Positions 1 through 7,997 of a stretch of DNA of 64,000 nucleotides are shown here, in pieces. Below the pieces are notes generated by a model. The model worked only from the letters and a program-made list of their open reading frames with translations. It did not search any database and was not told where the DNA came from. Position 1 is the stretch's first letter. Each line of letters starts with the position of its first letter. The position numbers were made by a program, and so were the translations under genes. This DNA is from Parachlamydiales bacterium (lineage in GTDB: Bacteria > Chlamydiota > Chlamydiia > Chlamydiales > Rhabdochlamydiaceae), in NCBI GenBank assembly GCA_020053915.1, contig JAGVMG010000031.1, forward strand, positions 1 to 64,000. The letters are read 5' to 3'.

Positions 1-57
1 CAAGTTACTCTAGATGCCCTCTTTGCCATTCGTGGCACTGGACTGATTGCCCCTTAA
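1..57 (+). CDS. C-terminal end of an upstream protein (partial)
   Basis: An open frame runs from the window edge to a TAA at 55-57, and the last 18 residues read QVTLDALFAIRGTGLIAP. Too little is present to assign a family from sequence. In Chlamydia the gene before the exbB/tolQ homologue is dsbD, so this could be the DsbD C-terminus, but that rests on gene order alone. The tolQ gene follows after about 150 bases on the same strand. Confidence 0.4.
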   Translation, partial: QVTLDALFAIRGTGLIAP

Positions 58-105
58 TCGGGAGAAGCTTTCTGCTTCAGCTGAGAGAGAATCTTCACTA
101 GGGGA

Positions 106-127
106 GTTATACCGAACGCATTTCAAA
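106..127 (+). repeat. Single arm of the window-end palindromic repeat family
   Basis: The stretch at 108-126 reads ATACCGAACGCATTTCAAA, closely matching both arms of the inverted repeat at 63242-63402, where the same motif occurs with one base changed. No second arm is visible nearby, so this looks like a partial or decayed copy in the gap upstream of tolQ. That family members lie at both ends of this window suggests it is dispersed in the genome. Confidence 0.5.
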
Positions 128-204
128 CACAGCGCTCCCGAAAATACTGGATAACAACTGCCCATCTCGAGTACGTTTAAGGTTATAAACGGCGAGATAT
201 TTCT

Positions 205-960
205 ATGCACTTTATCCTTCCCTTGGCATCCATAGCCTCTTTTTCTACCGCTTATGCCCAATCTGATTTCTTTGGTAAACTCATCATCTTGAGTTTACTT
301 GCACTTTCGATCATTTGCTGGGTTGTTTTAATTTATAAGATTTGGGTCACACGTCAAATCCGCCAAATCTCCGCAGCTTTTCAACACGTGTATCAGCAAA
401 ACAAAGAACAGCTGCTCAACTTGGAAATCAATTCCATGCCCCATCCGCGCAAGCCTCAAATGCCCCATCCTTTTGCGCAGATTTTTTCTGAACTCAAAAC
501 GAAAACCATTGAAATTTTGAATAAAAACCTCTACTTCGCAACCCAGCAGCACGGAAAAGAACACGCACAAGTGTATCTTTCTCCCACCGATTTAGAAATC
601 CTGGAAACACACGTCTTGACCACGATCTCCGCACAGAAAAAATCGCTCGAGAAAAACCTCTTCGTGTTGCCTACGATTGTTACACTCGCTCCCTTTTTGG
701 GACTGCTCGGCACCGCGTGGGGGATTCTCATCACACTATCCGAGCTGCACTCAGGAACTGCCGTCAGCTCGAATGCCGCCGTACTCGGAGGGATCTCGAC
801 AGCGCTTGCCACCACCGTGATGGGCCTTGTCATTGCGATCCCTGCCATCATCGCCTACAACTACTTGAGAAGCACAATCACGCACTACACCTCAGACATG
901 GAAGATTTCCTCTACAAACTGCTCTCGTCGATCGAATTGCAATACCGCAAAGTCGAGTAA
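205..960 (+). CDS. tolQ: TolQ/ExbB-type proton channel subunit
   Basis: Inner-membrane subunit of the MotA/TolQ/ExbB family, which with TolR uses the proton motive force to energise Tol-Pal envelope constriction. The 251-residue protein has three membrane segments at about 23-46, 152-178 and 194-221. The conserved second and third helices carry the signatures APFLGLLGTAWGI and GGISTALATTVMGL. The cytoplasmic region between helices 1 and 2 is long and helical, as in TolQ. It is followed 3 bases later by the TolR gene, and the whole block to murI runs on one strand with tiny gaps or overlaps. In Chlamydia the equivalent gene is called exbB. The linked TolB and Pal favour a Tol rather than a Ton role. 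Confidence 0.9.
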   Translation: MHFILPLASIASFSTAYAQSDFFGKLIILSLLALSIICWVVLIYKIWVTRQIRQISAAFQHVYQQNKEQLLNLEINSMPHPRKPQMPHPFAQIFSELKTKTIEILNKNLYFATQQHGKEHAQVYLSPTDLEILETHVLTTISAQKKSLEKNLFVLPTIVTLAPFLGLLGTAWGILITLSELHSGTAVSSNAAVLGGISTALATTVMGLVIAIPAIIAYNYLRSTITHYTSDMEDFLYKLLSSIELQYRKVE

Positions 961-963
961 GCC

Positions 964-1389
964 ATGCGCAGAAACCGTCTTTCCACACTTTCTGAGACAC
1001 ACGAAGAGCTGCAGATCAATTTGACACCTCTCATCGACGTCGTCTTTGTCGTGTTGATCGCCTTCGTCGTTATCGCTCCGATGCTTGAGCTCGACCATAT
1101 CCAGCTGGCTCCCGGCATTTCAAAAGAAAACCGGGATCTTTCTTCTCTGCAAGAGCCCTCTGCTCTATCGATCCACGTCCGTGAAGACAACACGATTTGG
1201 CTCAACCAAAAACTCGTCTCCTCACAAGAACTCCTTTTGATCTTGAAGCAAGCTCATCTACATACACCGACCCGCATCCCACAACTCTTTCACGATAAAA
1301 AAGCACATTTTGGCACCTATCAAACCGTGAAAAACGCCGTTGAACTGGCAGGCTTTGAGCAGATGGATGTGATCCTACAACCCGGTTAA
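964..1389 (+). CDS. tolR: TolR/ExbD-type channel partner
   Basis: Biopolymer-transport subunit that pairs with TolQ. The 141-residue protein has a short cytoplasmic head, one membrane helix at about 18-38 and a periplasmic domain, which is the normal TolR/ExbD layout. The motif NLTPLIDVVFVVLIAF contains the conserved membrane aspartate (Asp25) needed for proton coupling in the family. It starts 3 bases after the tolQ stop and ends 3 bases before the next gene, so translational coupling is likely. Confidence 0.9.
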   Translation: MRRNRLSTLSETHEELQINLTPLIDVVFVVLIAFVVIAPMLELDHIQLAPGISKENRDLSSLQEPSALSIHVREDNTIWLNQKLVSSQELLLILKQAHLHTPTRIPQLFHDKKAHFGTYQTVKNAVELAGFEQMDVILQPG

Positions 1390-1392
1390 GTC

Positions 1393-2148
1393 ATGCCTCA
1401 CAAAGATCCCTTAAAAAAAAAGATCCTCCTCTCCGTTCTCTGCATCCACGCTCTTTTTTTAAGTGTTCTTCTCGGCGCACCCCTCCTCTCTCATAAACCC
1501 AAACGCAAAACACTTGTCGTTCATACTATTCTTCCCACACCCTCTGTAAAAACTCCCGCTGTGGCAAAACAAAGCGCACCCATCGCTGCAGCTCCCAAGC
1601 CCACTCCAATAAAACAACCCACACCTCCAAAACCCCAACCGGCCCCTAAACCCACTCCGAAAAAAGAACCTGCCATCGCCGATAAAAAGATCGCACCCGC
1701 AAAACCTGCTCCCAAAAAACAACCCGCGCAAGAGCCTCGTGCTAACATCTCCGATGCGCTGAAAAAAGAATTGCAAGAAAGTTTGGCAAAACTGAGTGAA
1801 ACTCCTGCACCATCCACTCGCAGCGCGAAAAAAATGACTACAGGGCAACAACTGCCCCCTACTTTGCATATTGACAGCGCCGATTTGTCCTCATCACAGA
1901 ACGATTATACAAAAATGCTCGTTCATTTTTTGCATGAATCTCTAAGCCTTCCAGAAATCGGAGAGGTTAAAATTCAATTGACCTTGCGTCAAGACGGAAC
2001 AATTGCTAAATTAGTTGTTCTGAAAACAGAAAGTCAGAAAAACAAATCCTATTTGGAAGCAAACCTACCTCTTTTGCGCTGTCCTCATTTAGAAGACGCC
2101 AAAAAAAAAGAAATGACTTTTGCTCTGACATTTTGCCATGAACTTTGA
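1393..2148 (+). CDS. TolA/TonB-like periplasm-spanning protein
   Basis: Probable link between the TolQR motor and the outer-membrane partners TolB and Pal. The 251-residue protein starts with a basic patch and one membrane helix (about 9-30). Residues 50-115 form a proline/lysine/alanine-rich spacer with repeated KPTP and PKPxP units, typical of TonB and TolA proteins that cross the periplasm. The last 80 residues contain a TonB-C-like segment around LPEIGEVKIQLTLRQDG. The position between tolR and tolB is that of tolA, and of the hypothetical CT598 in Chlamydia. Low-complexity sequence makes family assignment by similarity weak, so the role is inferred mainly from architecture and context. 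Confidence 0.75.
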   Translation: MPHKDPLKKKILLSVLCIHALFLSVLLGAPLLSHKPKRKTLVVHTILPTPSVKTPAVAKQSAPIAAAPKPTPIKQPTPPKPQPAPKPTPKKEPAIADKKIAPAKPAPKKQPAQEPRANISDALKKELQESLAKLSETPAPSTRSAKKMTTGQQLPPTLHIDSADLSSSQNDYTKMLVHFLHESLSLPEIGEVKIQLTLRQDGTIAKLVVLKTESQKNKSYLEANLPLLRCPHLEDAKKKEMTFALTFCHEL

Positions 2149-2162
2149 TGGGAGACCACACG

Positions 2163-3509
2163 ATGATCAAAATTTTTGCACTGTTATTTTTTAGCATCGC
2201 GCGTATCGGCTTTGCCCAAGAATCCCAAAACGACCCAGAAATCCGCGTTCATCTTTCGACAACAAGCACTCTCTCTCCTTTTTATCTCGGAATTCTTCAA
2301 GGCACACACGCGACATTTGACAGAGCTTACTTAGCACAACTGGAAGGGATCCTTCAATACGACCTCAACTACAACGGCTCCACACAAGTCATGCCCCGCT
2401 CTGTTGAAAAAGAAAATCACCTCAACTTAGAATCCCCAAACGCCGCATTCAATCCCCAATCATGGAAAACATTTGGCGCAAACTATGTTCTCAAATGGGC
2501 AATCACCGGAAAAACCCTGCAAGCCTCTCTTCTTACCGTACAGTCGGGAGCGCTCCGACAATTTTCTGGGATCGCACTGACAGGAGAATTAAACCACGAT
2601 CGCCGCCAACTCCATAAGCTCGCAGATGGAATCCATAAAACGCTGTTTCAAACAGATGGGATCTGCAACTCGCGCATCTTGTTTTCCTATCAGGTCAGAA
2701 ATCCGAGACCCGATGGATCCGAATGGGTTTCAGAAATTTGGGAGTGCGACTGGGATGGAGCCAACTCGCGGCAAATCACCCATGAAGGAAGCTACTGCGT
2801 GAGTCCGGTACTCCTTAACGACCGCTTTCTCTATGTCTCCTATAAAAACGGACAGCCTAAAATTTTTCTCTCTTCACTATCAGAAGGAGTAGGAAAACGC
2901 GTTATCCAACTCGGCGGCAATCAACTGCTCCCCGCCATATCTCCTAAAAAAGATAAAATCGCCTTTATCTCCGACGCCTCGGGACGCACCGACCTCTTTT
3001 TACAGCCGTTAAATCCTGAAACAGGAGAAGTAGGAAAACCTGTACAACTCTTTTCGTATCCAAGGTCCACACAAGCCTCTCCTACATTCAGCCCAGATGG
3101 TTCTAAAATCGCTTTTGCCTCCGATAAAGATGGCGGGATTCGGATCTATGTCATCCCAGCCCACGCATCGGGATCCCGTCCTCCAGCCCGCATGATTTCG
3201 AAACAAAATCGAGAAAACTCCTGTCCTTGTTGGTCTCCTGATGGAACAAAATTAGCCTATAGTGCTAAAACGAATGGAATACGGCAGATATGGATATACG
3301 ACTTCAGCGCAGACCAGGAATGGCAACTCACATCCGGACCGGGGAATAAAGAAAACCCCTACTGGGCACCCGACAGCACACACATCGTATTTAATTCGAC
3401 TGACAATTCAACATCTGAACTCTACGTCGTCAATTTAAATCAGCCAGAAGCCATAAAAATTACACGAGGCCTCGGAAAAAAACACTACCCAACCTGGGGC
3501 CCCAAATAA
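2163..3509 (+). CDS. tolB: TolB periplasmic beta-propeller
   Basis: Periplasmic Tol component that binds Pal. The chosen ATG at 2163 has GGGAGA at 2150-2155 in front and gives a clean signal peptide ending near FA-QESQ. A slightly upstream TTG/ATG at 2145-2148 is possible but would lengthen the n-region. The N-terminal alpha/beta domain is followed by repeated propeller blades with the family signature SPDGxKIAFxSxxxG, seen as SPDGSKIAFASDKDG, SPDGTKLAYSAKTNG and APDSTHIVFNSTDNS. Length (448 aa) is typical. It overlaps the end of the TolA-like gene region and is followed 27 bases later by pal. Confidence 0.92.
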   Translation: MIKIFALLFFSIARIGFAQESQNDPEIRVHLSTTSTLSPFYLGILQGTHATFDRAYLAQLEGILQYDLNYNGSTQVMPRSVEKENHLNLESPNAAFNPQSWKTFGANYVLKWAITGKTLQASLLTVQSGALRQFSGIALTGELNHDRRQLHKLADGIHKTLFQTDGICNSRILFSYQVRNPRPDGSEWVSEIWECDWDGANSRQITHEGSYCVSPVLLNDRFLYVSYKNGQPKIFLSSLSEGVGKRVIQLGGNQLLPAISPKKDKIAFISDASGRTDLFLQPLNPETGEVGKPVQLFSYPRSTQASPTFSPDGSKIAFASDKDGGIRIYVIPAHASGSRPPARMISKQNRENSCPCWSPDGTKLAYSAKTNGIRQIWIYDFSADQEWQLTSGPGNKENPYWAPDSTHIVFNSTDNSTSELYVVNLNQPEAIKITRGLGKKHYPTWGPK

Positions 3510-3536
3510 CAGACATTAACGCACGAGAGGCAAGAC

Positions 3537-4211
3537 ATGAAAAAAACTCAATTCATCATCGGATTCGGCTGCGCAGCGTTGTTAACGCTCGCGACAAGCT
3601 GCAGCACAGGAACGGGCAAAGGCACCGTTTGGGACGATCAAAAAACAGCAGGGAATTACAACCCTTCACGCTCTTTATGGGGCAATGACACCGTAGAAAA
3701 CGAAGAGTCCTTCTCTCCAAGCTACGAAGATTTCGTCGCGCTTAATAACGACGACCTTAAAGCGCAATTTTCCGATGGCGCTGCTCCTCAACCAAAACAC
3801 TCTCCCGGAGAAGTGGGAAGCCGCTTGCCAGGCATTGAAGGGTTCCACAATCCCACCCAAGGGGAATCCTCGGTTTTTAAATCACTCTATTTCAACACAG
3901 ATGATCACATCGTGCGCGACAAAGAATCCCTGGAAGCACTCGAAAGAGTTGCCGCCTACCTCAATGCGCATCCCAATGTGTTCATCTTCGTTTCCGGTAA
4001 CTGCGACGAGCGCGGCCCAGAAGGGTACAACCTAGCACTTGGCACACGAAGAGCCAACTACGTCCGCACAAAACTCATTGAGCAAGGTGTTAATCCCGAG
4101 CGGATCCACACCGTTTCTTATGGAAAAGAGCGCCCTGCAGATTTAGGACACAACCAACAAGCTTGGTCAAAAAACCGACGCGCAGAATTTAAAATTTATC
4201 AAAAATCATGA
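3537..4211 (+). CDS. pal: Pal, peptidoglycan-associated lipoprotein
   Basis: Outer-membrane lipoprotein that binds peptidoglycan through an OmpA-like domain and receives the Tol signal. The signal peptide ends in LATSC with the lipidated cysteine at residue 22. The OmpA domain spans about 112-223 and shows the expected motifs: LYFNTDD, GNCDERGPEGYNLALGTRRA, SYGKERP and the final NRRAEF. The 90-residue stretch between lipobox and OmpA domain is longer than in E. coli Pal, as in chlamydial homologues. GAGAGG precedes the ATG. The stop overlaps the next start by four bases (ATGA). Confidence 0.93.
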   Translation: MKKTQFIIGFGCAALLTLATSCSTGTGKGTVWDDQKTAGNYNPSRSLWGNDTVENEESFSPSYEDFVALNNDDLKAQFSDGAAPQPKHSPGEVGSRLPGIEGFHNPTQGESSVFKSLYFNTDDHIVRDKESLEALERVAAYLNAHPNVFIFVSGNCDERGPEGYNLALGTRRANYVRTKLIEQGVNPERIHTVSYGKERPADLGHNQQAWSKNRRAEFKIYQKS

Positions 4212-4810
4212 AGCGAATACAGATCCTTTTCCTTTGCATCACTGCATTAAGCTGCGCACCGCAGCTTAATGCACGGCAATATAAGCCCTATACCGATTCC
4301 ATTATAGACGAACTCAGACTCGAGCTCTCTGACGTCAAGCATGAACTCAAAAGTGCGCTTGTCGATCTCAACATCCTCGACGAAAAGGTTCGCAAACAAG
4401 AAAGCCCAAAAACACAACCCGCACCCAAAACAGACCCCACTCAACTCACCGCTTTAGACCGCAGACTCACACAGCTCGAAAAACTCCTCGAAAAAGCCGT
4501 TGCCGACCTACGCACCCTTAACACCAACACTGCTAAGGCCCTGCAAAAAATCCAAGATCTCGAAGGAGAACTCGCTCTGCACGATCAAAAGCTCGACGAA
4601 GTGAACAAACTCAAAGGCACCCTTACCTCCATCTCAAAAGCCATTGGCACCCCAACTCAAAACACAGACTCCTCCTACCGCGTCAAAGCAGGGGACTCCC
4701 TTGAAAAAATCGCTCGTGCACACAAGATCAGCGTCGACAGCCTTAAAAAACTCAATCAATTGCAAAGCGATAAAATTATCATCGGACAAGAGCTTAAGGT
4801 CATGCAATGA
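4208..4810 (+). CDS. Exported coiled-coil LysM protein
   Basis: The 200-residue protein has a signal peptide (cleavage near NARQ), a long heptad-rich coiled coil at about 30-130 and a C-terminal LysM domain at about 156-199 (YRVKAGDSLEKIARAH... GQELKV). LysM domains bind glycan strands of peptidoglycan. The gene takes the position of ybgF/cpoB in other Tol operons and of CT601 in Chlamydia. A role in coordinating peptidoglycan and outer-membrane constriction is inferred from this position. Start and stop both overlap the neighbours by four bases, so it belongs firmly to the Tol operon. Confidence 0.85.
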   Translation: MKRIQILFLCITALSCAPQLNARQYKPYTDSIIDELRLELSDVKHELKSALVDLNILDEKVRKQESPKTQPAPKTDPTQLTALDRRLTQLEKLLEKAVADLRTLNTNTAKALQKIQDLEGELALHDQKLDEVNKLKGTLTSISKAIGTPTQNTDSSYRVKAGDSLEKIARAHKISVDSLKKLNQLQSDKIIIGQELKVMQ

Positions 4811-5610
4811 CAGAGAAGAGCGCCAGTATTGCCATTTTTGATTCTGGTTTCGGAGGCCTCACCGTCTTTCGCGCTCTAAGAGAGCTTCTTCCTCAAGAAA
4901 ACATCCTCTATTTTGGAGATACCGCGCGCCTTCCCTACGGTAACAAACGCCCCGAAACCATCGTCTCCTACTGCAAACAAGCCGCACAATTCTTAAGCAC
5001 ACACGAAATTAAGCTCCTCATTCTCGCCTGTCACACCGCCTGCGCAGCTGCTCTCGAAGAACTACGCGCAACCTTCCCCCTTCCCGTGATTGCAATCCTC
5101 GAGCAAGCCGTCGAACAAGTCGCTCGCTCCTCAACTCAAGGCAAGATCGCCATCTTAGGCACACAAGCCACTCTAGCAACGGGCACCTTTCAGAAACAGA
5201 TCACTCATCACCTTCCCCACGCCCAGCTCACCACAATCGCCTGTCCCTTATTTGTGCCTCTTGTCGAAGAAGGATTTATCTCTCATGCGCTCACCCAACT
5301 CGCCGTGAAAGAATATTTAAGCCCCTTAAAAGAAAACACCATTGATACAGTCCTCCTCGGCTGCACCCATTACCCCCTCCTCACACAGATCATTGCCCAA
5401 GAACTCGGCCCAAAGATCACCCTGATCGACCCCGCCACGGCCTGCGCAGAAAAAGCGCGCGAAGTACTCTCCCATACACACCTGCTCAATGAGCAAACAA
5501 CCCCGCCCCGCACCCAATTCTACGTCTCCGACGATCCTGAAAAATTCCGTACAATCGGCAGCCTCTTTCTCCAGGAACCAATCACAACAGTCGACATGGC
5601 AGAACTATAA
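4807..5610 (+). CDS. murI: Glutamate racemase
   Basis: Converts L- to D-glutamate for peptidoglycan stem peptides. The 267-residue protein has the N-terminal IFDSGFGGLTVFRAL motif with catalytic-region Asp12, and the two catalytic cysteines in LACHTA (Cys75) and GCTHYPLL (Cys186). The first cysteine motif normally reads ACNTA, so here histidine replaces the usual asparagine. Chlamydia trachomatis lacks this enzyme, so its presence points to a Chlamydia-like relative with a fuller wall pathway. The gene overlaps the LysM gene by four bases. The last 30 codons are duplicated, diverged, at 7288-7377 on the far side of the kinase gene. Confidence 0.92.
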   Translation: MTEKSASIAIFDSGFGGLTVFRALRELLPQENILYFGDTARLPYGNKRPETIVSYCKQAAQFLSTHEIKLLILACHTACAAALEELRATFPLPVIAILEQAVEQVARSSTQGKIAILGTQATLATGTFQKQITHHLPHAQLTTIACPLFVPLVEEGFISHALTQLAVKEYLSPLKENTIDTVLLGCTHYPLLTQIIAQELGPKITLIDPATACAEKAREVLSHTHLLNEQTTPPRTQFYVSDDPEKFRTIGSLFLQEPITTVDMAEL

Positions 5611-5834
5611 GACGCCATTACCAAAATTGAAAAACTCCTCATAATCATCTCATTTTCAATGAGTTAACGACTGAATCCCATCATTTTCCCGAACAACTGC
5701 AAAGTTTTTATTAAAAAACAGAGCTTCAAGAGACACGCCTCCTATCGCTAAGCAACTAACTATAAACAATTTATCTTCACGACGCATTTTTTGCAAACTC
5801 ATTGTAATTATCTAAATCTAAAACGAATAAATTA

Positions 5835-5863
5835 CTGATACTTTATCAAATTTATGATATAAT
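5835..5863 (+). promoter_or_regulatory. Candidate sigma-66/70 promoter for the kinase gene
   Basis: A perfect TATAAT at 5858-5863 is preceded by TGA, making an extended -10 element. CTGATA at 5835-5840 matches four of six -35 positions at a 17-base spacing. It lies 32 bases before the kinase start. The rest of the 284-base gap after murI is AT-rich and shows no gene and no clear terminator; only a short ATTTTCAAT-like palindrome is seen near 5650. Confidence 0.55.
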
Positions 5864-5894
5864 CGTATACAACAAAGCTTAACTAAAGAAGATC

Positions 5895-7178
5895 ATGTCC
5901 ATTTATAATGCGTTAAATAAAAATAATAATGCCACATCACAATGGCGTTCACTGTTAGACGAAAATCGAGTTAAAAACGATTTCAGCTCCTTCGACTTTT
6001 TTGAAAAACTAAATTTTCAAATAAAAATAGAAAATTCATCTGCTACAGCTAAAAAACAAGGTGTTGGACAACTGCTCCGACGCAAAGTACATGCGCTTAA
6101 GCGTTCTGTTTTTATAACTCCAAGCAATGAGATTTTCATTCTATTCAATACACGAGATGATCGTTGCATTGCTAAAGGTGCTCAAAAAAAAGTAAAATTA
6201 GCATTAAATGTAAAAACAGGAAAAATTTGTGCTTATAAAGTATCTCGAGAACTGCATGATCCAAAAGAAAGAAAAGCGGGAATTAAAGAATATCAACTTG
6301 GCTTATCGCTAACAGGCTCTTCGTTATGTAAACCCATTGCAGGATCACTGAGAATTGAGGAAGACAGAATCGTTTATCTCGAAGAGTACATGCCTTTTGG
6401 AGATTTGACTCATTTTCTGCATCAACCAATCGAACCAGCTGCAATTTTACCCCTTGCCGTGCAAATGGCATCCACTTCTGCAGAACTTCACGCACAAGGC
6501 TATATCAGCCGAGATCTTAAACCAGCGAATTATTTTATTGAGAGCATGGATCAAGGCATTCCTAAAATTCGACTCGGCGATTTTGGCGAAGCAGTACCCA
6601 TTTCTAAGGAAACAACTAAAAAGCAAAAGCCGATGTGGACGTATGGCTTTGTCGCACCTGAATATAAACGCGCTGCAATGAAGGAACGACCTGAACGCGC
6701 TGCAGCTGTAGCAGAATGCACAACAGAAAAGCTGGATAGCTGGGCTTTAGGCATGAGCATGCTCAGTGTATTTCACGGGAATTTGGGCGGATTTATCGAT
6801 TCAAATCCTCAACTCACGGCATTTTTAAATGCTGAAGATCAAGATGCATTTATCGAAGTATTATTAAATGACTCAGATTGGATACAAGAACCTGAAAACA
6901 AAAACACTATTGAATATGTCATCTACAAATTGCTTATTGTTGATCCAGAGCAAAGATGGACTCCTGAACAAGCAGCAAATTACTTAAATTCAATTGAAAT
7001 TGATCCCTTTATCTACGCACCCGAAATATCTCAACAATCAACTCATTCCGAAGAAGAGAACCATCCTTCAGATCTCGTACCACAAGAACATAATGACGAT
7101 TCATTTGAAATCACGTTCGATTTACAAGAGCTCATCAAAGCGGATCTTCAATTCGATGCGCACATATACAAGAATTAA
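5895..7178 (+). CDS. Eukaryotic-type Ser/Thr protein kinase-like protein
   Basis: The 427-residue protein has kinase-fold motifs in order: a weak nucleotide loop near 94-101, the lysine motif AYK (Lys115), catalytic loop SRDLKPAN (Asp207, Asn212), DFG (Asp229), APE at 254-256, and DSWALG near 281-286. Histidine of the usual HRD is serine, but all core catalytic residues are present, so activity is plausible. No membrane segment or signal peptide is seen, so it differs from chlamydial Pkn5 or PknD with their extra domains. The region is AT-rich compared with the Tol operon. It is flanked by murI and a copied murI tail, a sign of insertion. A secreted effector role is possible but not shown. 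Confidence 0.8.
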   Translation: MSIYNALNKNNNATSQWRSLLDENRVKNDFSSFDFFEKLNFQIKIENSSATAKKQGVGQLLRRKVHALKRSVFITPSNEIFILFNTRDDRCIAKGAQKKVKLALNVKTGKICAYKVSRELHDPKERKAGIKEYQLGLSLTGSSLCKPIAGSLRIEEDRIVYLEEYMPFGDLTHFLHQPIEPAAILPLAVQMASTSAELHAQGYISRDLKPANYFIESMDQGIPKIRLGDFGEAVPISKETTKKQKPMWTYGFVAPEYKRAAMKERPERAAAVAECTTEKLDSWALGMSMLSVFHGNLGGFIDSNPQLTAFLNAEDQDAFIEVLLNDSDWIQEPENKNTIEYVIYKLLIVDPEQRWTPEQAANYLNSIEIDPFIYAPEISQQSTHSEEENHPSDLVPQEHNDDSFEITFDLQELIKADLQFDAHIYKN

Positions 7179-7230
7179 TCATTGCGACATCAAAAAACAG
7201 ACCCCACTTCTTATCTTCAATTCCACATAA

Positions 7231-7377
7231 ACTCAGGACTCCTGCAAAGCTATGCAAGACGGCTTTACACTAATAAGTGAGGCGCGCAACGTCTCAGGGG
7301 ACCCTGAAAAATTTCGCAGAATCGACAGCCTTTTTCTTCTGCAACCTATTGCTGCAGTCGATATGGCGCAACAATAA
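7231..7377 (+). pseudogene. Duplicated 3' remnant of murI
   Basis: In the frame ending at TAA 7375-7377 the sequence reads NVSGDPEKFRRIDSLFLL and then QPIAAVDMAQQ. The end of murI reads YVSDDPEKFRTIGSLFLQ and then EPITTVDMAEL. The similarity covers about 30 codons (7288-7377) and then fades; the frame is open back to 7231 but has no start. It is therefore a diverged copy of the murI 3' end, left either by a duplication or by insertion of the kinase gene into a second murI. It is not expected to be translated. Confidence 0.85.
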
Positions 7378-7422
7378 GACACAGATAATGCGATCACTAA
7401 ACACTTTTCAATATTCACAATA

Positions 7423-7440
7423 ATTACCAATATTGGTAAT
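7423..7440. promoter_or_regulatory. Perfect 18-bp palindrome, candidate operator
   Basis: ATTACCAATATTGGTAAT is a perfect dyad. It lies 65 bases before the XRE-type regulator gene, with a -10-like TAGAAT at 7473-7478 between them. Regulators of the HigA/XRE class commonly bind palindromes in their own promoter, so autoregulation is the natural reading. This is inference from position and symmetry. Confidence 0.6.
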
Positions 7441-7505
7441 AAAAGCCTGAGATCGATTAGACTTTAGCAAGCTAGAATGGAATATCAGAATTTTAAGAGG
7501 AAAAA

Positions 7506-7922
7506 TTGAAAGGAAAAGCCTGTGTAAGTAGAGATGATATTTTTGCCGATCTTGGCTTAACAGATTCTGACGAAATGAAAATACGCTCTGATTTGATGTC
7601 AGAAGTGGTTAAAATTATCCAAACCAGCAACATTCCTCACAAAGAAATCGCTGTTATCCTAGGGATTTCCGCTCCAAAGATATCTACTCTCATGTCTGGC
7701 AAGATCAATGATTTCAGCAATGACAGGCTGATGCACTATCTCACGCTCCTCGGATGCAATATAGAGATCAAAGTATCTGCGCCACGCCCTGTATCTAAGT
7801 CTGTCAAAAGAGGCATTATGAAAGTAAAAAAAGCGACGATCCGAAAGAACATTAACAAACCTAAAGTTAGACGAAAAAAGATTACACTTAGAACTCGAAA
7901 AACTAAAAAAACAGCTGATTAG
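7506..7922 (+). CDS. XRE-family HTH regulator, HigA-like, no visible toxin partner
   Basis: The 138-residue protein has a helix-turn-helix at about 46-66 (KEIAVILGISAPKISTLMSG) inside an XRE/Cro-like domain spanning roughly 30-90. The last 35 residues are extremely basic (many Lys/Arg), an unusual tail that may add non-specific DNA binding. Translation probably starts at TTG 7506, preceded by AAGAGG at 7495-7500; the next ATG would cut into the domain's N-terminus. HigA- and MqsA-type antitoxins look like this, but no RelE/HigB-like toxin ORF lies within a few hundred bases on either side. It may be an orphan antitoxin, or a regulator of the toxin locus that follows 76 bases downstream. Confidence 0.75.
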   Translation: MKGKACVSRDDIFADLGLTDSDEMKIRSDLMSEVVKIIQTSNIPHKEIAVILGISAPKISTLMSGKINDFSNDRLMHYLTLLGCNIEIKVSAPRPVSKSVKRGIMKVKKATIRKNINKPKVRRKKITLRTRKTKKTAD

Positions 7923-7997
7923 ATTTATTTATTTGACACAACTTCAGTTGAATCGTAAACTTTTTCAAAAAAGAAAACGATCAGACTGGAGAATTTT

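Noticed and set aside
1597-1735. Pro/Lys repeat region as a collagen-like or variable-repeat locus
   Set aside because: The composition is the normal periplasm-spanning linker of TolA/TonB proteins and the units are irregular.
7506-7922. Complete HigBA-type toxin-antitoxin pair
   Set aside because: Only the antitoxin-like half is present; no RelE/HigB-like frame lies on either side.
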